Positions 32,423 through 42,981 of a stretch of 64,000 nucleotides of DNA are shown one piece after another (the first letter of the stretch is position 1; each line of letters opens with the position of its first letter). The position numbers were made by a program, and so were the translations under genes. The notes below the pieces were generated by a model. It made no database searches and was not told the origin of the DNA. It worked only from the letters and a program-made list of their open reading frames with translations. Source of the DNA: Nitrosomonadales bacterium (GTDB taxonomy: Bacteria > Pseudomonadota > Gammaproteobacteria > Burkholderiales > Gallionellaceae); contig JADJWO010000001.1 of the NCBI GenBank assembly GCA_016716325.1, positions 744,001 to 808,000 on the forward strand, given 5' to 3'.

Positions 32423-33100
32423 TTATTTCCGTTGAAGAAACGACTCCGCCAGCACAATATCCTGCGGATAGGTCACCTTGAAGTTGCTGTTGTCGCCCGC
32501 CACCAGTTTCGGCTGTAGCCCCAGCGCCTCGATCGCCGATGCCTCGTCGGTGACGCTGCTGCATTGCTGCAACGCCTGCGCCAGCAGGCCGGCACGGAAC
32601 ATCTGCGGCGTCTGCGCCTGCCATAGCCGCTCACGCGGCTCGGTGAATTCGATGCGCCCTGCATCGTCTGCACGCTTCAGCGTGTCGGCTACCGGTACGG
32701 CAAGGATGCCGCCCACCGCATCGCCGCGCAATTCGTCAATGAGTTTTGCCAGATGGGCCTGCGTCAGGCACGGGCGTGCCGCATCGTGCACCAGCACCCA
32801 GTCGTCCGGCTCCAGTTCGGAGGCCAGCAGTCCGTTCGCCACGCTCCCGGCGCGCGTCTCGCCGCCGCAATACAGTGGCTGTAACTTGTCGCCGCAGTGC
32901 GACCAGTCGAAGGAAGCGAACAGCGTATCGCCCGGCGACAGCACCACGAACACCGTCGCAATGTCCGGGCAGGCGCACAGCGTGCCGAGCGCATGCGCGA
33001 TCATCGGCCTGCCGGCGAGCGGCAGGTATTGCTTGGGCATTTCATTGCCCATGCGCGCGCCGAAACCGGCGGCGGGGACCAAAGCGTGGAATTCAGGCAT
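32423..33100 (-). CDS. ispD: 2-C-methyl-D-erythritol 4-phosphate cytidylyltransferase
   Basis: A 225-residue MEP-pathway enzyme that transfers CMP from CTP to methylerythritol phosphate. The nucleotidyltransferase motif VPAAGFGARMGNEMPKQYL is at residues 8-26, and VLVHDAARPCL marks the substrate site. Start at 33100 (MPEFHAL); eight upstream codons are open but poorly supported. It is divergent from mfd, with 66 bp between. Confidence 0.96.
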   Translation of the reverse strand: MPEFHALVPAAGFGARMGNEMPKQYLPLAGRPMIAHALGTLCACPDIATVFVVLSPGDTLFASFDWSHCGDKLQPLYCGGETRAGSVANGLLASELEPDDWVLVHDAARPCLTQAHLAKLIDELRGDAVGGILAVPVADTLKRADDAGRIEFTEPRERLWQAQTPQMFRAGLLAQALQQCSSVTDEASAIEALGLQPKLVAGDNSNFKVTYPQDIVLAESFLQRK

Positions 33101-33166
33101 GGCGTGATTGTAAAGGAAACCCATCTGCTTGGCTTATAATGCACGCCTTTGTTGCAGACCGTTTCC

Positions 33167-36100
33167 ATGCTGTTCGCCTCCAAACACACCCGTCCTCGCT
33201 ACGCCAATCTGCAAGGTTCGTCCGATGCGCTCGGCCTGGCACAATTCGCCTCGAAAAAGTCGCCCCTGGTGATCATCGCCGCCGATGCGCTTGAAGCGCA
33301 GCGGCTGGTGGAAGAGATCCCTTTCTTCGCTCCATCGTTGAAAGTGCATCTGTTGCCGGACTGGGAGACGCTGCCCTACGACCACTTCTCGCCGCACCAG
33401 GATCTGGTATCCGAACGCCTCGCCACGCTGCACCACATCCGTACACAGGCATTCGACATCGCGATCGTACCTGTCACCACGGCGCTCTACCCGCTGCCGC
33501 CCGTGGGCTACATGGCCGCCTACACCTTCTTCCTGAAGAAAGGCGAGACGCTCGACCTTGATGCCTTCCGCAGCCAGATGACGCTGGCCGGCTACACCCA
33601 TGTGCAGCAGGTGCTCACCCCCGGCGAATACTGTGTGCGCGGCGGCATCATCGACCTGTACCCGATGGGCAGTGTGCTGCCTTATCGCCTCGATCTGTTC
33701 GACGACGAGATCGAGACCCTCACCACCTTCGACGTGGACAGCCAGCGCACCTTGTATCCGGTGCCGGAGATCCGCCTGCTGCCCGCGCGCGAGTTCCCTC
33801 TGGACGAGAAAGGCCAGGCCACCTTCCGCCAGCACTTCAGGGAAAGGTTCGAGGGCGATCCGTCCCGGTCGCGCATCTACAAGGATGTGAGCAAAGGCAT
33901 TGCATCGTCCGGCATCGAGTATTACCTGCCGCTGTTCTTCGAACAGACCGCGACCTTGTTCGACTACCTGCCTGAACAGGCGACGCTGTGCCTGCACCAC
34001 GACGTGGATGCCGCGATACAGCAGTTCGCCGTGGACACTGCCTCGCGCTACAACCTGTTGCGCGGCGACCCGCAGCGGCCCCTGCTGGAACCGAAGGAAC
34101 TGTTCCTCGATGCGGAGCAGTTCTTCATCAAGGCGAAAGAGTTCGGGCGGATCGACATCGTCGCCGAAGAAACGGGCGCATCGCTGACGCCCTGTCCCAC
34201 CGCCACCATCCCGCCTGTCGCGGTAGACCGCCGCGCCGAAGTACCGACACAGAAATTCGCCGACTTCCTGCGCGGTTACGCGGGACGCGTGCTGCTGCTG
34301 GCCGACAGCCTGGGGCGGCGCGAGATCGTGTCCGGCTACCTGAAGGAATACGACCTCACGCCCGCCGTGTGCGACGACTACGCAGCCTTCCTCGCCTGCA
34401 AAGAGAAGTTCATGCTCGGCGTCGGCCCGGTGCAGAACGGTTTCATCCTCGATGATGAACACGTTGCACTGGTGACGGAAACCGAGCTCTACGCATCGCA
34501 ACCCCGTGCCCGTGCCGCCCGCGCCGCGAAGAAGAGCAACGTCGAGGGCATGCTGCGCGACCTGTCCGAGCTCAAGCCCGGCGACCCGGTGGTGCATGAA
34601 CAGCACGGCATCGCGCGTTACCGGGGACTGGTCAACCTCGACCTCGGCGAAGGCGAGAATGAATTCCTGCTGCTGGAATACGCGGGTGAGGACAAACTCT
34701 ATGTACCCGTCTCGCAACTGCATGTGATCAGCCGCTACAGCGGCGGCGCGGCGGAAGCCGCCCCGTTGCACAAGCTGGGCAGCGGCGCATGGGACAAGGC
34801 CAAGCGCCGCGCGATGCAGCAGGTGCGCGATACTGCGGCCGAACTGCTGAACCTCTATGCACAACGCGCACTGCGCAAGGGCCATGCATTCAAGCTGACC
34901 TGGCACGATTACGAGGCGTTCTGCGCCGGCTTCGATTTCGAGGAGACCGCCGACCAGGCCGCCGCCATCGAAGCGGTGATCCTCGACCTGCAATCCGGCA
35001 AGCCGATGGACCGGCTGATCTGCGGCGACGTGGGTTTCGGCAAGACCGAGGTGGCGCTGCGCGCCGCCTTCGTTGCGGCCAGCGAAGGCAAGCAGGTCGC
35101 GGTCCTGGCACCGACCACGCTGCTGGTCGAACAGCACTTCCAGAACTTCTCCAACCGCTTCGCCGACTTCCCGATCAAGCTCGCCGAACTGTCGCGCTTC
35201 CGTTCCGCCAAGGAGACCACGCAGGCGCTGAAGGATCTGGCAGATGGCAGACTGGACATCGTCATCGGCACACACAAGCTGATCCAGAAAGACGTGAAGT
35301 TCCACAATCTGGGCCTGGTCATCCTCGACGAAGAACACCGTTTCGGCGTGCAGCAGAAAGAGCGCCTCAAGGCATTGCGCGCCGAGGTGGATGTGCTCAC
35401 GCTCACCGCCACACCCATCCCAAGAACCTTGGCCATGTCGCTGGAAGGCCTGCGCGATTTCTCGGTGATCGCCACCGCGCCGCAGCGCCGCCTGTCGATC
35501 AAGACCTTCGTCAGCAGTTTCAGCCAGGGCGTGATCCGCGAGGCCGTGCTGCGCGAACTCAAGCGCGGCGGGCAGGTGTACTTCCTGCACAACGAAGTGG
35601 ACACCATGCCCAATATGCTGGAGAAGCTGGAGACGCTGCTGCCCGAGGCGCGCATCCGCATGGCGCACGGCCAGATGGGCGAACGCGAACTGGAAGCCGT
35701 GATGCGCGACTTCCACCACCAGCGCTTCAATGTGCTGCTGTGCTCCACCATCATCGAGACCGGCATCGACGTGCCCACCGCCAACACCATCATCATGAAC
35801 CGCGCCGACCGTTTCGGCCTCGCGCAGTTGCACCAGTTGCGCGGCCGCGTCGGACGCTCGCATCACCAGGCCTATGCCTACCTGCTGGTGGACAGCATGG
35901 ACGGTCTCACCGCGCAGGCGAAGAAACGACTGGAAGCCATTCAGGCGATGGAGCAACTGGGCAGCGGTTTCTACCTCGCGATGCACGACCTGGAGATACG
36001 CGGCGCGGGCGAAGTGCTGGGCGAATCGCAGAGCGGCGAGATGCAGGAGATCGGTTTCAGTCTTTACAACGACATGCTGAACGCCGCCATCAAGTCGCTC

Positions 36101-36571
36101 AAGGCAGGCCACGAACCGGACATGGCGCACCCGCTGGGCGTGACCACCGAGATCAACCTGCACACCCCCGCCCTGCTGCCGAACGACTATTGCGGCGACA
36201 TCCACCAGCGGCTGGTGATCTACAAGCGCCTCGCCAACTGCGATACCGGCGAAGACCTGGATGACATGCAGCAGGAACTGATCGACCGCTTCGGCCTGCT
36301 GCCGGACGCGACGCAATCTTTGTTCGACTGCCACCGCCTGCGCATCCTCGCCAAGCCGCTAGGCATCAGCAAGCTGGATGCGTCATCCGAGGCCATCGTC
36401 ATCCAGTTCATCCCCAACCCGCCCATCGACCCGATGAAGATCATCACGATGATCCAGACCCGTCGCTACGTCAGGATGAGCGGACCGGACAAGTTGCGCA
36501 TCGATTTGAAGCATGACGACCTGCGGATGCGTGTGCAGGCAGTCCGCAATCTCCTCTGCGAACTGGGGTGA
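33167..36571 (+). CDS. mfd: Transcription-repair coupling factor
   Basis: A 1134-residue Mfd that removes stalled RNA polymerase at DNA damage and recruits UvrA. The N-terminal UvrB-like region (about 1-350), the CarD/RID-type polymerase-binding domain (about 460-540, LKPGDPVVHEQHGIARYRGL) and the RecG-like translocase follow in order. Walker A is GDVGFGKTEVA and the DExx box is DEEHRFG. LRGRVGRS is motif VI. The start at ATG 33167 is chosen; a TTG six codons upstream is open. A TATAAT at 33135-33140 may be its -10, but no good -35 is seen. Confidence 0.96.
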   Translation: MLFASKHTRPRYANLQGSSDALGLAQFASKKSPLVIIAADALEAQRLVEEIPFFAPSLKVHLLPDWETLPYDHFSPHQDLVSERLATLHHIRTQAFDIAIVPVTTALYPLPPVGYMAAYTFFLKKGETLDLDAFRSQMTLAGYTHVQQVLTPGEYCVRGGIIDLYPMGSVLPYRLDLFDDEIETLTTFDVDSQRTLYPVPEIRLLPAREFPLDEKGQATFRQHFRERFEGDPSRSRIYKDVSKGIASSGIEYYLPLFFEQTATLFDYLPEQATLCLHHDVDAAIQQFAVDTASRYNLLRGDPQRPLLEPKELFLDAEQFFIKAKEFGRIDIVAEETGASLTPCPTATIPPVAVDRRAEVPTQKFADFLRGYAGRVLLLADSLGRREIVSGYLKEYDLTPAVCDDYAAFLACKEKFMLGVGPVQNGFILDDEHVALVTETELYASQPRARAARAAKKSNVEGMLRDLSELKPGDPVVHEQHGIARYRGLVNLDLGEGENEFLLLEYAGEDKLYVPVSQLHVISRYSGGAAEAAPLHKLGSGAWDKAKRRAMQQVRDTAAELLNLYAQRALRKGHAFKLTWHDYEAFCAGFDFEETADQAAAIEAVILDLQSGKPMDRLICGDVGFGKTEVALRAAFVAASEGKQVAVLAPTTLLVEQHFQNFSNRFADFPIKLAELSRFRSAKETTQALKDLADGRLDIVIGTHKLIQKDVKFHNLGLVILDEEHRFGVQQKERLKALRAEVDVLTLTATPIPRTLAMSLEGLRDFSVIATAPQRRLSIKTFVSSFSQGVIREAVLRELKRGGQVYFLHNEVDTMPNMLEKLETLLPEARIRMAHGQMGERELEAVMRDFHHQRFNVLLCSTIIETGIDVPTANTIIMNRADRFGLAQLHQLRGRVGRSHHQAYAYLLVDSMDGLTAQAKKRLEAIQAMEQLGSGFYLAMHDLEIRGAGEVLGESQSGEMQEIGFSLYNDMLNAAIKSLKAGHEPDMAHPLGVTTEINLHTPALLPNDYCGDIHQRLVIYKRLANCDTGEDLDDMQQELIDRFGLLPDATQSLFDCHRLRILAKPLGISKLDASSEAIVIQFIPNPPIDPMKIITMIQTRRYVRMSGPDKLRIDLKHDDLRMRVQAVRNLLCELG

Positions 36572-36715
36572 TTCCGGGCAAGCCTCACACACACCAAAAC
36601 CCTGGCATGGACATAGTGTAAGGTCGCAAGTCAACACAGACACAGGCGGAAAAATAATTTACGATGCAAGCGTACGGTAGCAATGAGCCTGTAAATTGAT
36701 ATTCGGGGGGGGCGA

Positions 36716-39025
36716 ATGGACTCGATCGAGATATTCCCGTGGGATGAGAATTTCAACACGGGCATCGCCATCATTGACGAACAGCACGAACGGCTGGCAC
36801 AGTTGCTGAACCGGCTATCGAGCCACGTCGCCTACAAATCCGACAACCTCGAACTGGATGCCATCTTCGACGAGCTGGCGGATTACGCCGTCTACCACTT
36901 CCAGACCGAGGAGGCGATCTGGCACGAGCATTTCGGCGAGGAACAGCTGAAGGACGAGCACCTCGAAATCCACGACAGTTTCTCGACGACCGTGCTGAGA
37001 CTGAAGAACAACAAGGACAACAAACCGGCAGAGGTCATCATCGCCGAGATATTGTCCTTCCTGACGCGCTGGCTGGCTTCGCACATACTCGAGACCGACC
37101 GCCACATGGCCAAGATCGTGCTTGCCCTGCAGGATGGCATGCCGATGGACGCCGCCAAGGAATACGCAGACGAACAGATGCGCGGTTCGACCAAGGTGCT
37201 GATCGATCTGATCCTGTCCACCTATAACAGCATGGCCGACAACACCCTGCACCTCATAGCCGAGATCACCCGGCACAAGCAGACCGCGCAGACGCTCACG
37301 GAACTACTCGGGGCCATGAAGGAACGCAACGCGCGCATCCAGTCGTTCCTGGATTCGTCGCTGGGCGCGATCGTCAGCGTGGACGGCAAGGGCGCGGTGA
37401 TCGACTGGAACAGGCAGGCCGAAAGGATATTCGGTTACCCGGCGAAGGACGCGATCGGGCACAGGATAGAAGAGCTGATCGTTCCCAAACAGTTGCGCGA
37501 GGCACATCGGGATGGCATGGCACGCTTCATCGAGACCGGGAAACGCAAGCACCCGGACAAGCCGATGGAATCCACCGGCCTGCGCGCGAACGGCAAAGAG
37601 TTCCCCGTCGAGCTATCGTTCTCGTCCTACGAACATAACGGCGACCTGTTCATCATCGCCTACCTCAGCGACATCAGCGACCGCAAGATGGCGATGGAGC
37701 AGATCGAGCACCTGGCGTTCTACTGCCCGCTCACAAAACTTCCCAACCGGCGATTGCTGATGGATCGCCTGTCGCAAGCACAGGTCTCCAGCCTGCGCAG
37801 TGGCAGGCTGGGCGCGTTGCTGTTCATCGACCTGGACGAATTCAAGAAACTCAACGACACGCTCGGACACGAGATCGGCGACCTGTTGCTGCAACAGGTC
37901 GCGCAACGCCTGGAGACTTGCGTGCGCGACGGGGATACCGTCGCACGGCTGGGAGGGGACGAATTCGTGGTGGTGCTGGAAAGCCTGAGCAGCATCCCCC
38001 TCACGGCCGCGATACAGGCCGAAACGATCTGCGAAAAGATAACCCAGGCCCTCAACCGGAACTACCAGCTCAAGGATGTCGAATACCACATCACCTCCAG
38101 CATCGGCATCACACTGTTCGGTATTGTCGAACAGCCGCTGGACGAACTGCTCAAACAGTCGGACATCGCCATGTACCAGGCCAAGCGTGCCGGGCGCAAT
38201 ACGGTATGCCTGTTCGACCGCGAGATGCAGCAAGCGCTCAACGCCAAGATCATGCTGGAACATGAGCTGGATATGGCGATCAAGGAAAATCAATTCCGTT
38301 TGCATTACCAGATACAGGTGGACGAGCAGGGTCGCCCGTTAGGCGCGGAGGCACTGGTACGCTGGCAGCACCCGGAGAGAGGACTGGTTTTCCCGGACGA
38401 GTTCATCTCCGTGGCGGAAGAGACCGGATCGATACTGGCCATCGGGGATTGGGTGCTCGACATGGCTTGCGCCCAACTCGCGGACTGGCGGCACAACGGC
38501 TCCACCGCAGATTTCACGCTCTCGGTGAACGTGAGCGCCAGACAGTTCCGACAGGTCGGGCTGGCGGACAAGGTGAACGATGCCATCCGGCGCCACGACA
38601 TCCGCCCCGAATCGCTGAAACTGGAATTGACCGAAAGCATCCTGCTGGACGACATCGAAGAAACCATCGCCACGATAGGCGCGCTGAAGAAGATCGGCAT
38701 CCGTTTCTCGCTGGACGATTTCGGCACGGGCTTTTCTTCGCTGCAATACATCAAGCGTCTTCCGTTCGACCAGATCAAGATCGACCAGATCTTCGTGCGC
38801 GATCTCGTCTCGGACAGCAACGACCGGGCGCTCACGCGTGCGATCATCGCCATGGCGGTCAGTATGGATTTCGATGTCATCGCCGAGGGCGTGGAAACCG
38901 AAGAACAAAAAGCGCTGCTGCTGCAAAAAGGCTGCACCAAGTTCCAGGGATTCCTGTTCGGAAAACCGATGCCGATCACCGAATTCAATCGCCATTTCAA
39001 CCCGTCTTCCGGCAATCCCGGATAA
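36716..39025 (+). CDS. Bacteriohemerythrin-PAS-GGDEF-EAL signalling protein
   Basis: A 769-residue cytoplasmic protein with no membrane segment. Residues 1-135 are a hemerythrin domain with diiron ligands in IDEQHERL, YHFQTEE, KDEHLEIHD and SHILETDRH. A PAS domain follows (about 210-330), then GGDEF with the intact active site LGGDEF (about 413), then EAL with EALVRW, DDFGTGFSSL and EGVETEEQ. Both c-di-GMP synthesis and breakdown residues look complete. The order suggests O2 or iron state controls c-di-GMP turnover. The start follows a run of seven or eight G. The only other c-di-GMP gene here is the PilZ protein at 24.6-25.3 kb. Confidence 0.92.
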   Translation: MDSIEIFPWDENFNTGIAIIDEQHERLAQLLNRLSSHVAYKSDNLELDAIFDELADYAVYHFQTEEAIWHEHFGEEQLKDEHLEIHDSFSTTVLRLKNNKDNKPAEVIIAEILSFLTRWLASHILETDRHMAKIVLALQDGMPMDAAKEYADEQMRGSTKVLIDLILSTYNSMADNTLHLIAEITRHKQTAQTLTELLGAMKERNARIQSFLDSSLGAIVSVDGKGAVIDWNRQAERIFGYPAKDAIGHRIEELIVPKQLREAHRDGMARFIETGKRKHPDKPMESTGLRANGKEFPVELSFSSYEHNGDLFIIAYLSDISDRKMAMEQIEHLAFYCPLTKLPNRRLLMDRLSQAQVSSLRSGRLGALLFIDLDEFKKLNDTLGHEIGDLLLQQVAQRLETCVRDGDTVARLGGDEFVVVLESLSSIPLTAAIQAETICEKITQALNRNYQLKDVEYHITSSIGITLFGIVEQPLDELLKQSDIAMYQAKRAGRNTVCLFDREMQQALNAKIMLEHELDMAIKENQFRLHYQIQVDEQGRPLGAEALVRWQHPERGLVFPDEFISVAEETGSILAIGDWVLDMACAQLADWRHNGSTADFTLSVNVSARQFRQVGLADKVNDAIRRHDIRPESLKLELTESILLDDIEETIATIGALKKIGIRFSLDDFGTGFSSLQYIKRLPFDQIKIDQIFVRDLVSDSNDRALTRAIIAMAVSMDFDVIAEGVETEEQKALLLQKGCTKFQGFLFGKPMPITEFNRHFNPSSGNPG

Positions 39026-39137
39026 TCCAGAAGGGATCGGTGCCCGCAGCGCGCCCACTGCGGATCGCGCTGCACCGGCAATAAACTAACGGAATGGCAT
39101 CATCGTGCCGGAACCGGCACGGGCAGAAAGCAACGAA

Positions 39138-39464
39138 TCAATCGTCCCTTTCATCGTCATCGTGATCATGGCCTTTCTTGCGGTGCTCGCGATGTTTCTC
39201 CTCATCGTGCCCGCGTTGCTTCTTGCTTGCCGCAGGAACCGTGGTGCGAGCCGCAGGCTGGGCTGGCTGGCTGGCGTCACTGCCGATGGCAGCCCCGGCT
39301 GCTGCACCGATCGCGCCGCCGACTACGGCACCGTCGCGCCCCCCCATCTCGTAACCGACCGCAGCACCCGCTGCGCCGCCGACCGCACCACCCACGACCG
39401 CGCCACCCTGCGGGTCATTGGCGCAACCGGAAAGCAACAGGATGATGGCTAACGATTTTTTCAT
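39138..39464 (-). CDS. Glycine-zipper lipoprotein
   Basis: A 108-residue protein with a lipoprotein signal: MKKSLAIILLLSGC, lipobox LLSGC, so it should be lipidated at cysteine 14. Residues 20-65 are an alanine/glycine zipper (GGAVGGAAGAAVGYEMGG), a membrane-inserting pattern seen in outer-membrane lipoproteins. The tail (about 80-108) is highly charged, alternating K/R/H with D/E. The reading frame opens further upstream, but the lipobox fixes the start at 39464, with GGGAGAA before it. Function unknown. Confidence 0.8.
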   Translation of the reverse strand: MKKSLAIILLLSGCANDPQGGAVVGGAVGGAAGAAVGYEMGGRDGAVVGGAIGAAAGAAIGSDASQPAQPAARTTVPAASKKQRGHDEEKHREHRKKGHDHDDDERDD

Positions 39465-39600
39465 ATTTTCTCCCGAATGAATTGCCTGAAAGTTAACGCA
39501 CCGGCCTGCCCGGCGCCACGCGAGTGTAGTTCCTAAACTGATTTGTCGGCAATCTTTCTCGCGTGCTATTCTCGGGCACCAGAAAGTCATCCAGATCATC

Positions 39601-40395
39601 ATGCCTGTTCCCATCAAAACCCTGCCGGAAATCGAGAAGATGCGCGTCGCCGGTCGCCTGACCAGCGAAGTGCTCGATTACATCGGCCCGTTCGTCAAGG
39701 CCGGCGTAACCACCGGCGAACTGGACAGCCTGTGCCACGACCTGATCGTCAATGTGCAGCACGGCATCCCCGCCCCGCTCAATTACGCTCCCGGCGGACA
39801 TACGCCGTACCCGAAATCCATCTGCACCTCGATCAACCATCAGGTGTGCCATGGCGTGCCCGGCAATAAGGTGTTGAAGAACGGCGACATCGTCAACCTG
39901 GACATCACCGTCATCAAGGACGGCTATCACGGCGACAGTAGCCGCATGTTCTACGTCGGCGAACCGTCCATCCAGGCAAAGCGCCTGTGCGAGACCACCT
40001 GGCTGGCCCTGTGGCGCGGCATCCGTGCAGTCAGGCCGGGCGCTTATCTGGGCGACATCGGCCATGCCATCCAGAGCTTCGTCGAACCGCTGGGCTACAG
40101 CGTGGTGCGGGAGTTCTGCGGACACGGTATCGGCCAGCGTTTCCACGAAGAACCCCAGGTGCTGCATTACGGCCGCCCCAAAACCGGCTTGCGCATCGAG
40201 CCGGGCATGACCTTCACCATCGAGCCGATGATCAACGCCGGGAAGAAGGAAATCAAACAGTTGGGCGACGGTTGGACCGTCGTCACCAAGGATCACAGCC
40301 TGTCGGCGCAATACGAGCACACCATTCTCGTCACCGACACCGGCTTCGAGGTATTGACCGTTTCCGATGGCTGCCCTCCCCCTCCAACCCCCTGA
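39601..40395 (+). CDS. map: Methionine aminopeptidase, type I
   Basis: A 264-residue enzyme that removes N-terminal methionine from new proteins. The metal ligands are visible in NLDITVIKDGYHGD, CGHGIGQRFHEEPQ, FTIEPMI and QYEHTIL. Length is the standard bacterial type Ia. Its last 29 bases overlap glnD, in the common map-glnD order. Confidence 0.97.
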   Translation: MPVPIKTLPEIEKMRVAGRLTSEVLDYIGPFVKAGVTTGELDSLCHDLIVNVQHGIPAPLNYAPGGHTPYPKSICTSINHQVCHGVPGNKVLKNGDIVNLDITVIKDGYHGDSSRMFYVGEPSIQAKRLCETTWLALWRGIRAVRPGAYLGDIGHAIQSFVEPLGYSVVREFCGHGIGQRFHEEPQVLHYGRPKTGLRIEPGMTFTIEPMINAGKKEIKQLGDGWTVVTKDHSLSAQYEHTILVTDTGFEVLTVSDGCPPPPTP

Positions 40396-42925
40396 CCAGA
40401 CAGCCTCCCTGCGCGTATCCCTGCGCACCGACCGGGCTGTGCTCGAACGGGATTTCCTGCAGAACGGCAGGGCGACTTCCCTGTTGCGGGCGCACAGCCG
40501 GCTCATCGACCGTTACCTGCGCCGTGTCTGGCAGATGCTGGACATGCCGGCACATATCGCGCTGATCGCGGTCGGTGGTTACGGGCGCGGCGAACTGTAT
40601 CCGAGATCCGACATCGACCTGCTGATCCTGCTCGATGCCGAGCCGGACGAAGACCTGGAGCAGAAGTTGCGCCAGTTGATCGGCACGCTTTGGGACATCG
40701 GCCTGGAAGTCGGCCACAGCACCCGCACCGTCGAACAATGCCTGTCCGAATCGGCCGACATCACCGTGCAGACCAACCTGCTCGAGACTCGGTTGCTGAC
40801 CGGCGACGCGCAACTGTTCAGGACGCTGGATACGGCCGTGCACCGGCACCTCGACCCGCGCCAATTCTTCCTCGCCAAGCTGCAGGAACAACAGCAGCGC
40901 CACGCGCGTTTCCTCGATGCCGACTTCAACCTGGAGCCCAACCTCAAGGAAAGTCCCGGCGGGCTGCGCGACCTGCAGACCATAAACTGGATCGCGCGCG
41001 CGGCCGGACTGGGTACTCACTGGACGAAACTGGCCTCAGCCGGGCTGATCACCCCCTCTGAAGCGCGCCAGATAACCCGGCACGACAAGTTGCTGCAGAC
41101 CTTGCGCATCCGCCTGCATTACCTCGCCAAACGCCGCGAGGACCGTCTGATATTTGACTTCCAGACGTTGCTGGCCGATCAGATGGGTGTGCCCGCCTCG
41201 GCGCACCGCCGTGCCAGCGAACACTTGATGCAGCACTACTACAAGACCAAACGTGCAGTGCGCCAGTTCAACACCATCCTGTTGCAGAACCTGCATGACC
41301 ACCTGTTCCGCGAAGCACCGCCGGTACAGGCCCTGAACGAACGCTTCAGGACGGTCGGCACCTTGCTGGAGATCCGCGACGAGCACCTTTTCGAACACAC
41401 GCCCGGCGCGATCTTCGAACTGTTCCTGATCCTGCAACAACATCCCGCGCTGACCGACCTGACTGCGCCGACCCTGCGCGCACTGTGGCGCGCGCAGCAC
41501 CACATCGACACGAAATTCCGCCGCGACCCGCAGAACCGCGTCCGTTTCATGGAGATCCTGCGCCAGCCGCATGGTGTGCTGCACGCGCTGCGGCGCATGA
41601 ACCAGTACGGCATCCTCGGCGCCTACCTTCCCGCATTCGGCCGAATTGTCGGGCAGATGCAGCACGACCTGTTCCACGTCTACACCGTGGACGAGCACAT
41701 CCTGATGGTGGTGCGCAACCTGCGCCGCTTCCTTGCGCCCGAGTTCGCGCACGAACATCCGCTATGCAGCAAGTTGATCAATGAATTCGCGCGGGCCGAA
41801 GTGCTTTATATCGCCGGGCTGTTCCACGACATCGCCAAGGGGCGTGGCGGCGACCATGCCGAGCTCGGCAAGACGGACGCGCGCGCATTCTGCAAAGCGC
41901 ACCGGCTCAGCCGCGACGACACCGAACTGGTCGTATGGCTGGTCGAGCAACACCTGACGCTGTCCGCCACCGCGCAAAAACAGGACATCTCCGACCCTGA
42001 AGTCGTCGCGAACTTTGCCGCAAGGATCCCGGACGACCGTTACCTGGTCGCGCTGTACCTGCTCACCGTCGCTGACGTGCGCGGCACCAGTCCCAAGGTA
42101 TGGAACGCATGGAAAGCCAAATTGATGGAAGACCTGTTCCGGCAGACGCGCCGCTATCTCAGCGACGGCCATATCGACGATCGGCTCGGCGTGATCCGCA
42201 GCGAAGCCGCAGAAGTGCTGAACCTGTACGCGCTCACTCCGGAAAATTACCGTCTGCTGTGGGCACAACTGGACGACAACTACTTCCTCGATCACGAAGC
42301 GCATGAGATCGCCTGGCACACACGCCTGCTCGCATCCAGGGTCGATCCCGGCGCGGCCATCGTCAAGTCGCGCCTCAGTCGTGCCGGGGAAGGCCTGCAG
42401 GTGATGGTCTATTGCCCAGACCAGCGTGCATTGTTCGCGCGCATCTGCGACTTCTTCGCACGGATGAACTACACCATCGTCGAAGCCAGGATCCACACTA
42501 CCCGCCACGGCTACGCGCTGAACAGCTTCCAGATCATGGAGGCGGTACGTAGCGACACCGCATACCGCGACATCATGAATTACATCGAATTCGAACTGGC
42601 CGGGCAGGTCGCACAGGCCAAGCCGGTCGCACCTGCCACATCGGGGCGCATCAACCGGCAACTCAAGCACTTCCCCATTCCCACCGAAGTCCGGCTCGAA
42701 CCGGACCACAAGGGGATCCATGTGTTATCGCTGACCGCCGGCGACCGGCCGGGACTGCTGGCGCGCATCGCGCTGATTCTGGACCATCACGACATTCGCC
42801 TGCATCGCGCCAAGATCAACACCCTCGGCAGCCGCGCCGAGGACGTATTCTGGGTCAGCGGCGCAATGCTTGAGAAGCCGGAACAGATCGCTGCATTACT
42901 CGATGAACTGAAGGAAAAATTCTAG
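40367..42925 (+). CDS. glnD: Bifunctional uridylyltransferase / uridylyl-removing enzyme
   Basis: An 852-residue nitrogen sensor that adds and removes UMP on PII. The nucleotidyltransferase motif GGYGRGELYPRSDIDLL is near residues 66-82. The HD hydrolase domain has HDIAKGRGGDH near 490, and two ACT domains for glutamine sensing lie at about 680-760 and 785-852. All parts look intact. The start overlaps map by 29 bp; a later GTG start within the first 20 codons cannot be excluded. Its target glnB is at 61.4 kb in this window. Confidence 0.95.
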   Translation: MAALPLQPPDQTASLRVSLRTDRAVLERDFLQNGRATSLLRAHSRLIDRYLRRVWQMLDMPAHIALIAVGGYGRGELYPRSDIDLLILLDAEPDEDLEQKLRQLIGTLWDIGLEVGHSTRTVEQCLSESADITVQTNLLETRLLTGDAQLFRTLDTAVHRHLDPRQFFLAKLQEQQQRHARFLDADFNLEPNLKESPGGLRDLQTINWIARAAGLGTHWTKLASAGLITPSEARQITRHDKLLQTLRIRLHYLAKRREDRLIFDFQTLLADQMGVPASAHRRASEHLMQHYYKTKRAVRQFNTILLQNLHDHLFREAPPVQALNERFRTVGTLLEIRDEHLFEHTPGAIFELFLILQQHPALTDLTAPTLRALWRAQHHIDTKFRRDPQNRVRFMEILRQPHGVLHALRRMNQYGILGAYLPAFGRIVGQMQHDLFHVYTVDEHILMVVRNLRRFLAPEFAHEHPLCSKLINEFARAEVLYIAGLFHDIAKGRGGDHAELGKTDARAFCKAHRLSRDDTELVVWLVEQHLTLSATAQKQDISDPEVVANFAARIPDDRYLVALYLLTVADVRGTSPKVWNAWKAKLMEDLFRQTRRYLSDGHIDDRLGVIRSEAAEVLNLYALTPENYRLLWAQLDDNYFLDHEAHEIAWHTRLLASRVDPGAAIVKSRLSRAGEGLQVMVYCPDQRALFARICDFFARMNYTIVEARIHTTRHGYALNSFQIMEAVRSDTAYRDIMNYIEFELAGQVAQAKPVAPATSGRINRQLKHFPIPTEVRLEPDHKGIHVLSLTAGDRPGLLARIALILDHHDIRLHRAKINTLGSRAEDVFWVSGAMLEKPEQIAALLDELKEKF

Positions 42926-42981
42926 GGACTGCGTGTATCGCAAGCCGGAATCGCGAATATCGCCCGCCGCCGGAAATCGAC

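Noticed and set aside
33134..36334. A 1066-codon open frame on the minus strand opposite mfd
   Set aside because: It is the complement of a high-GC gene; the product has no family features and mfd on the plus strand has every expected motif.
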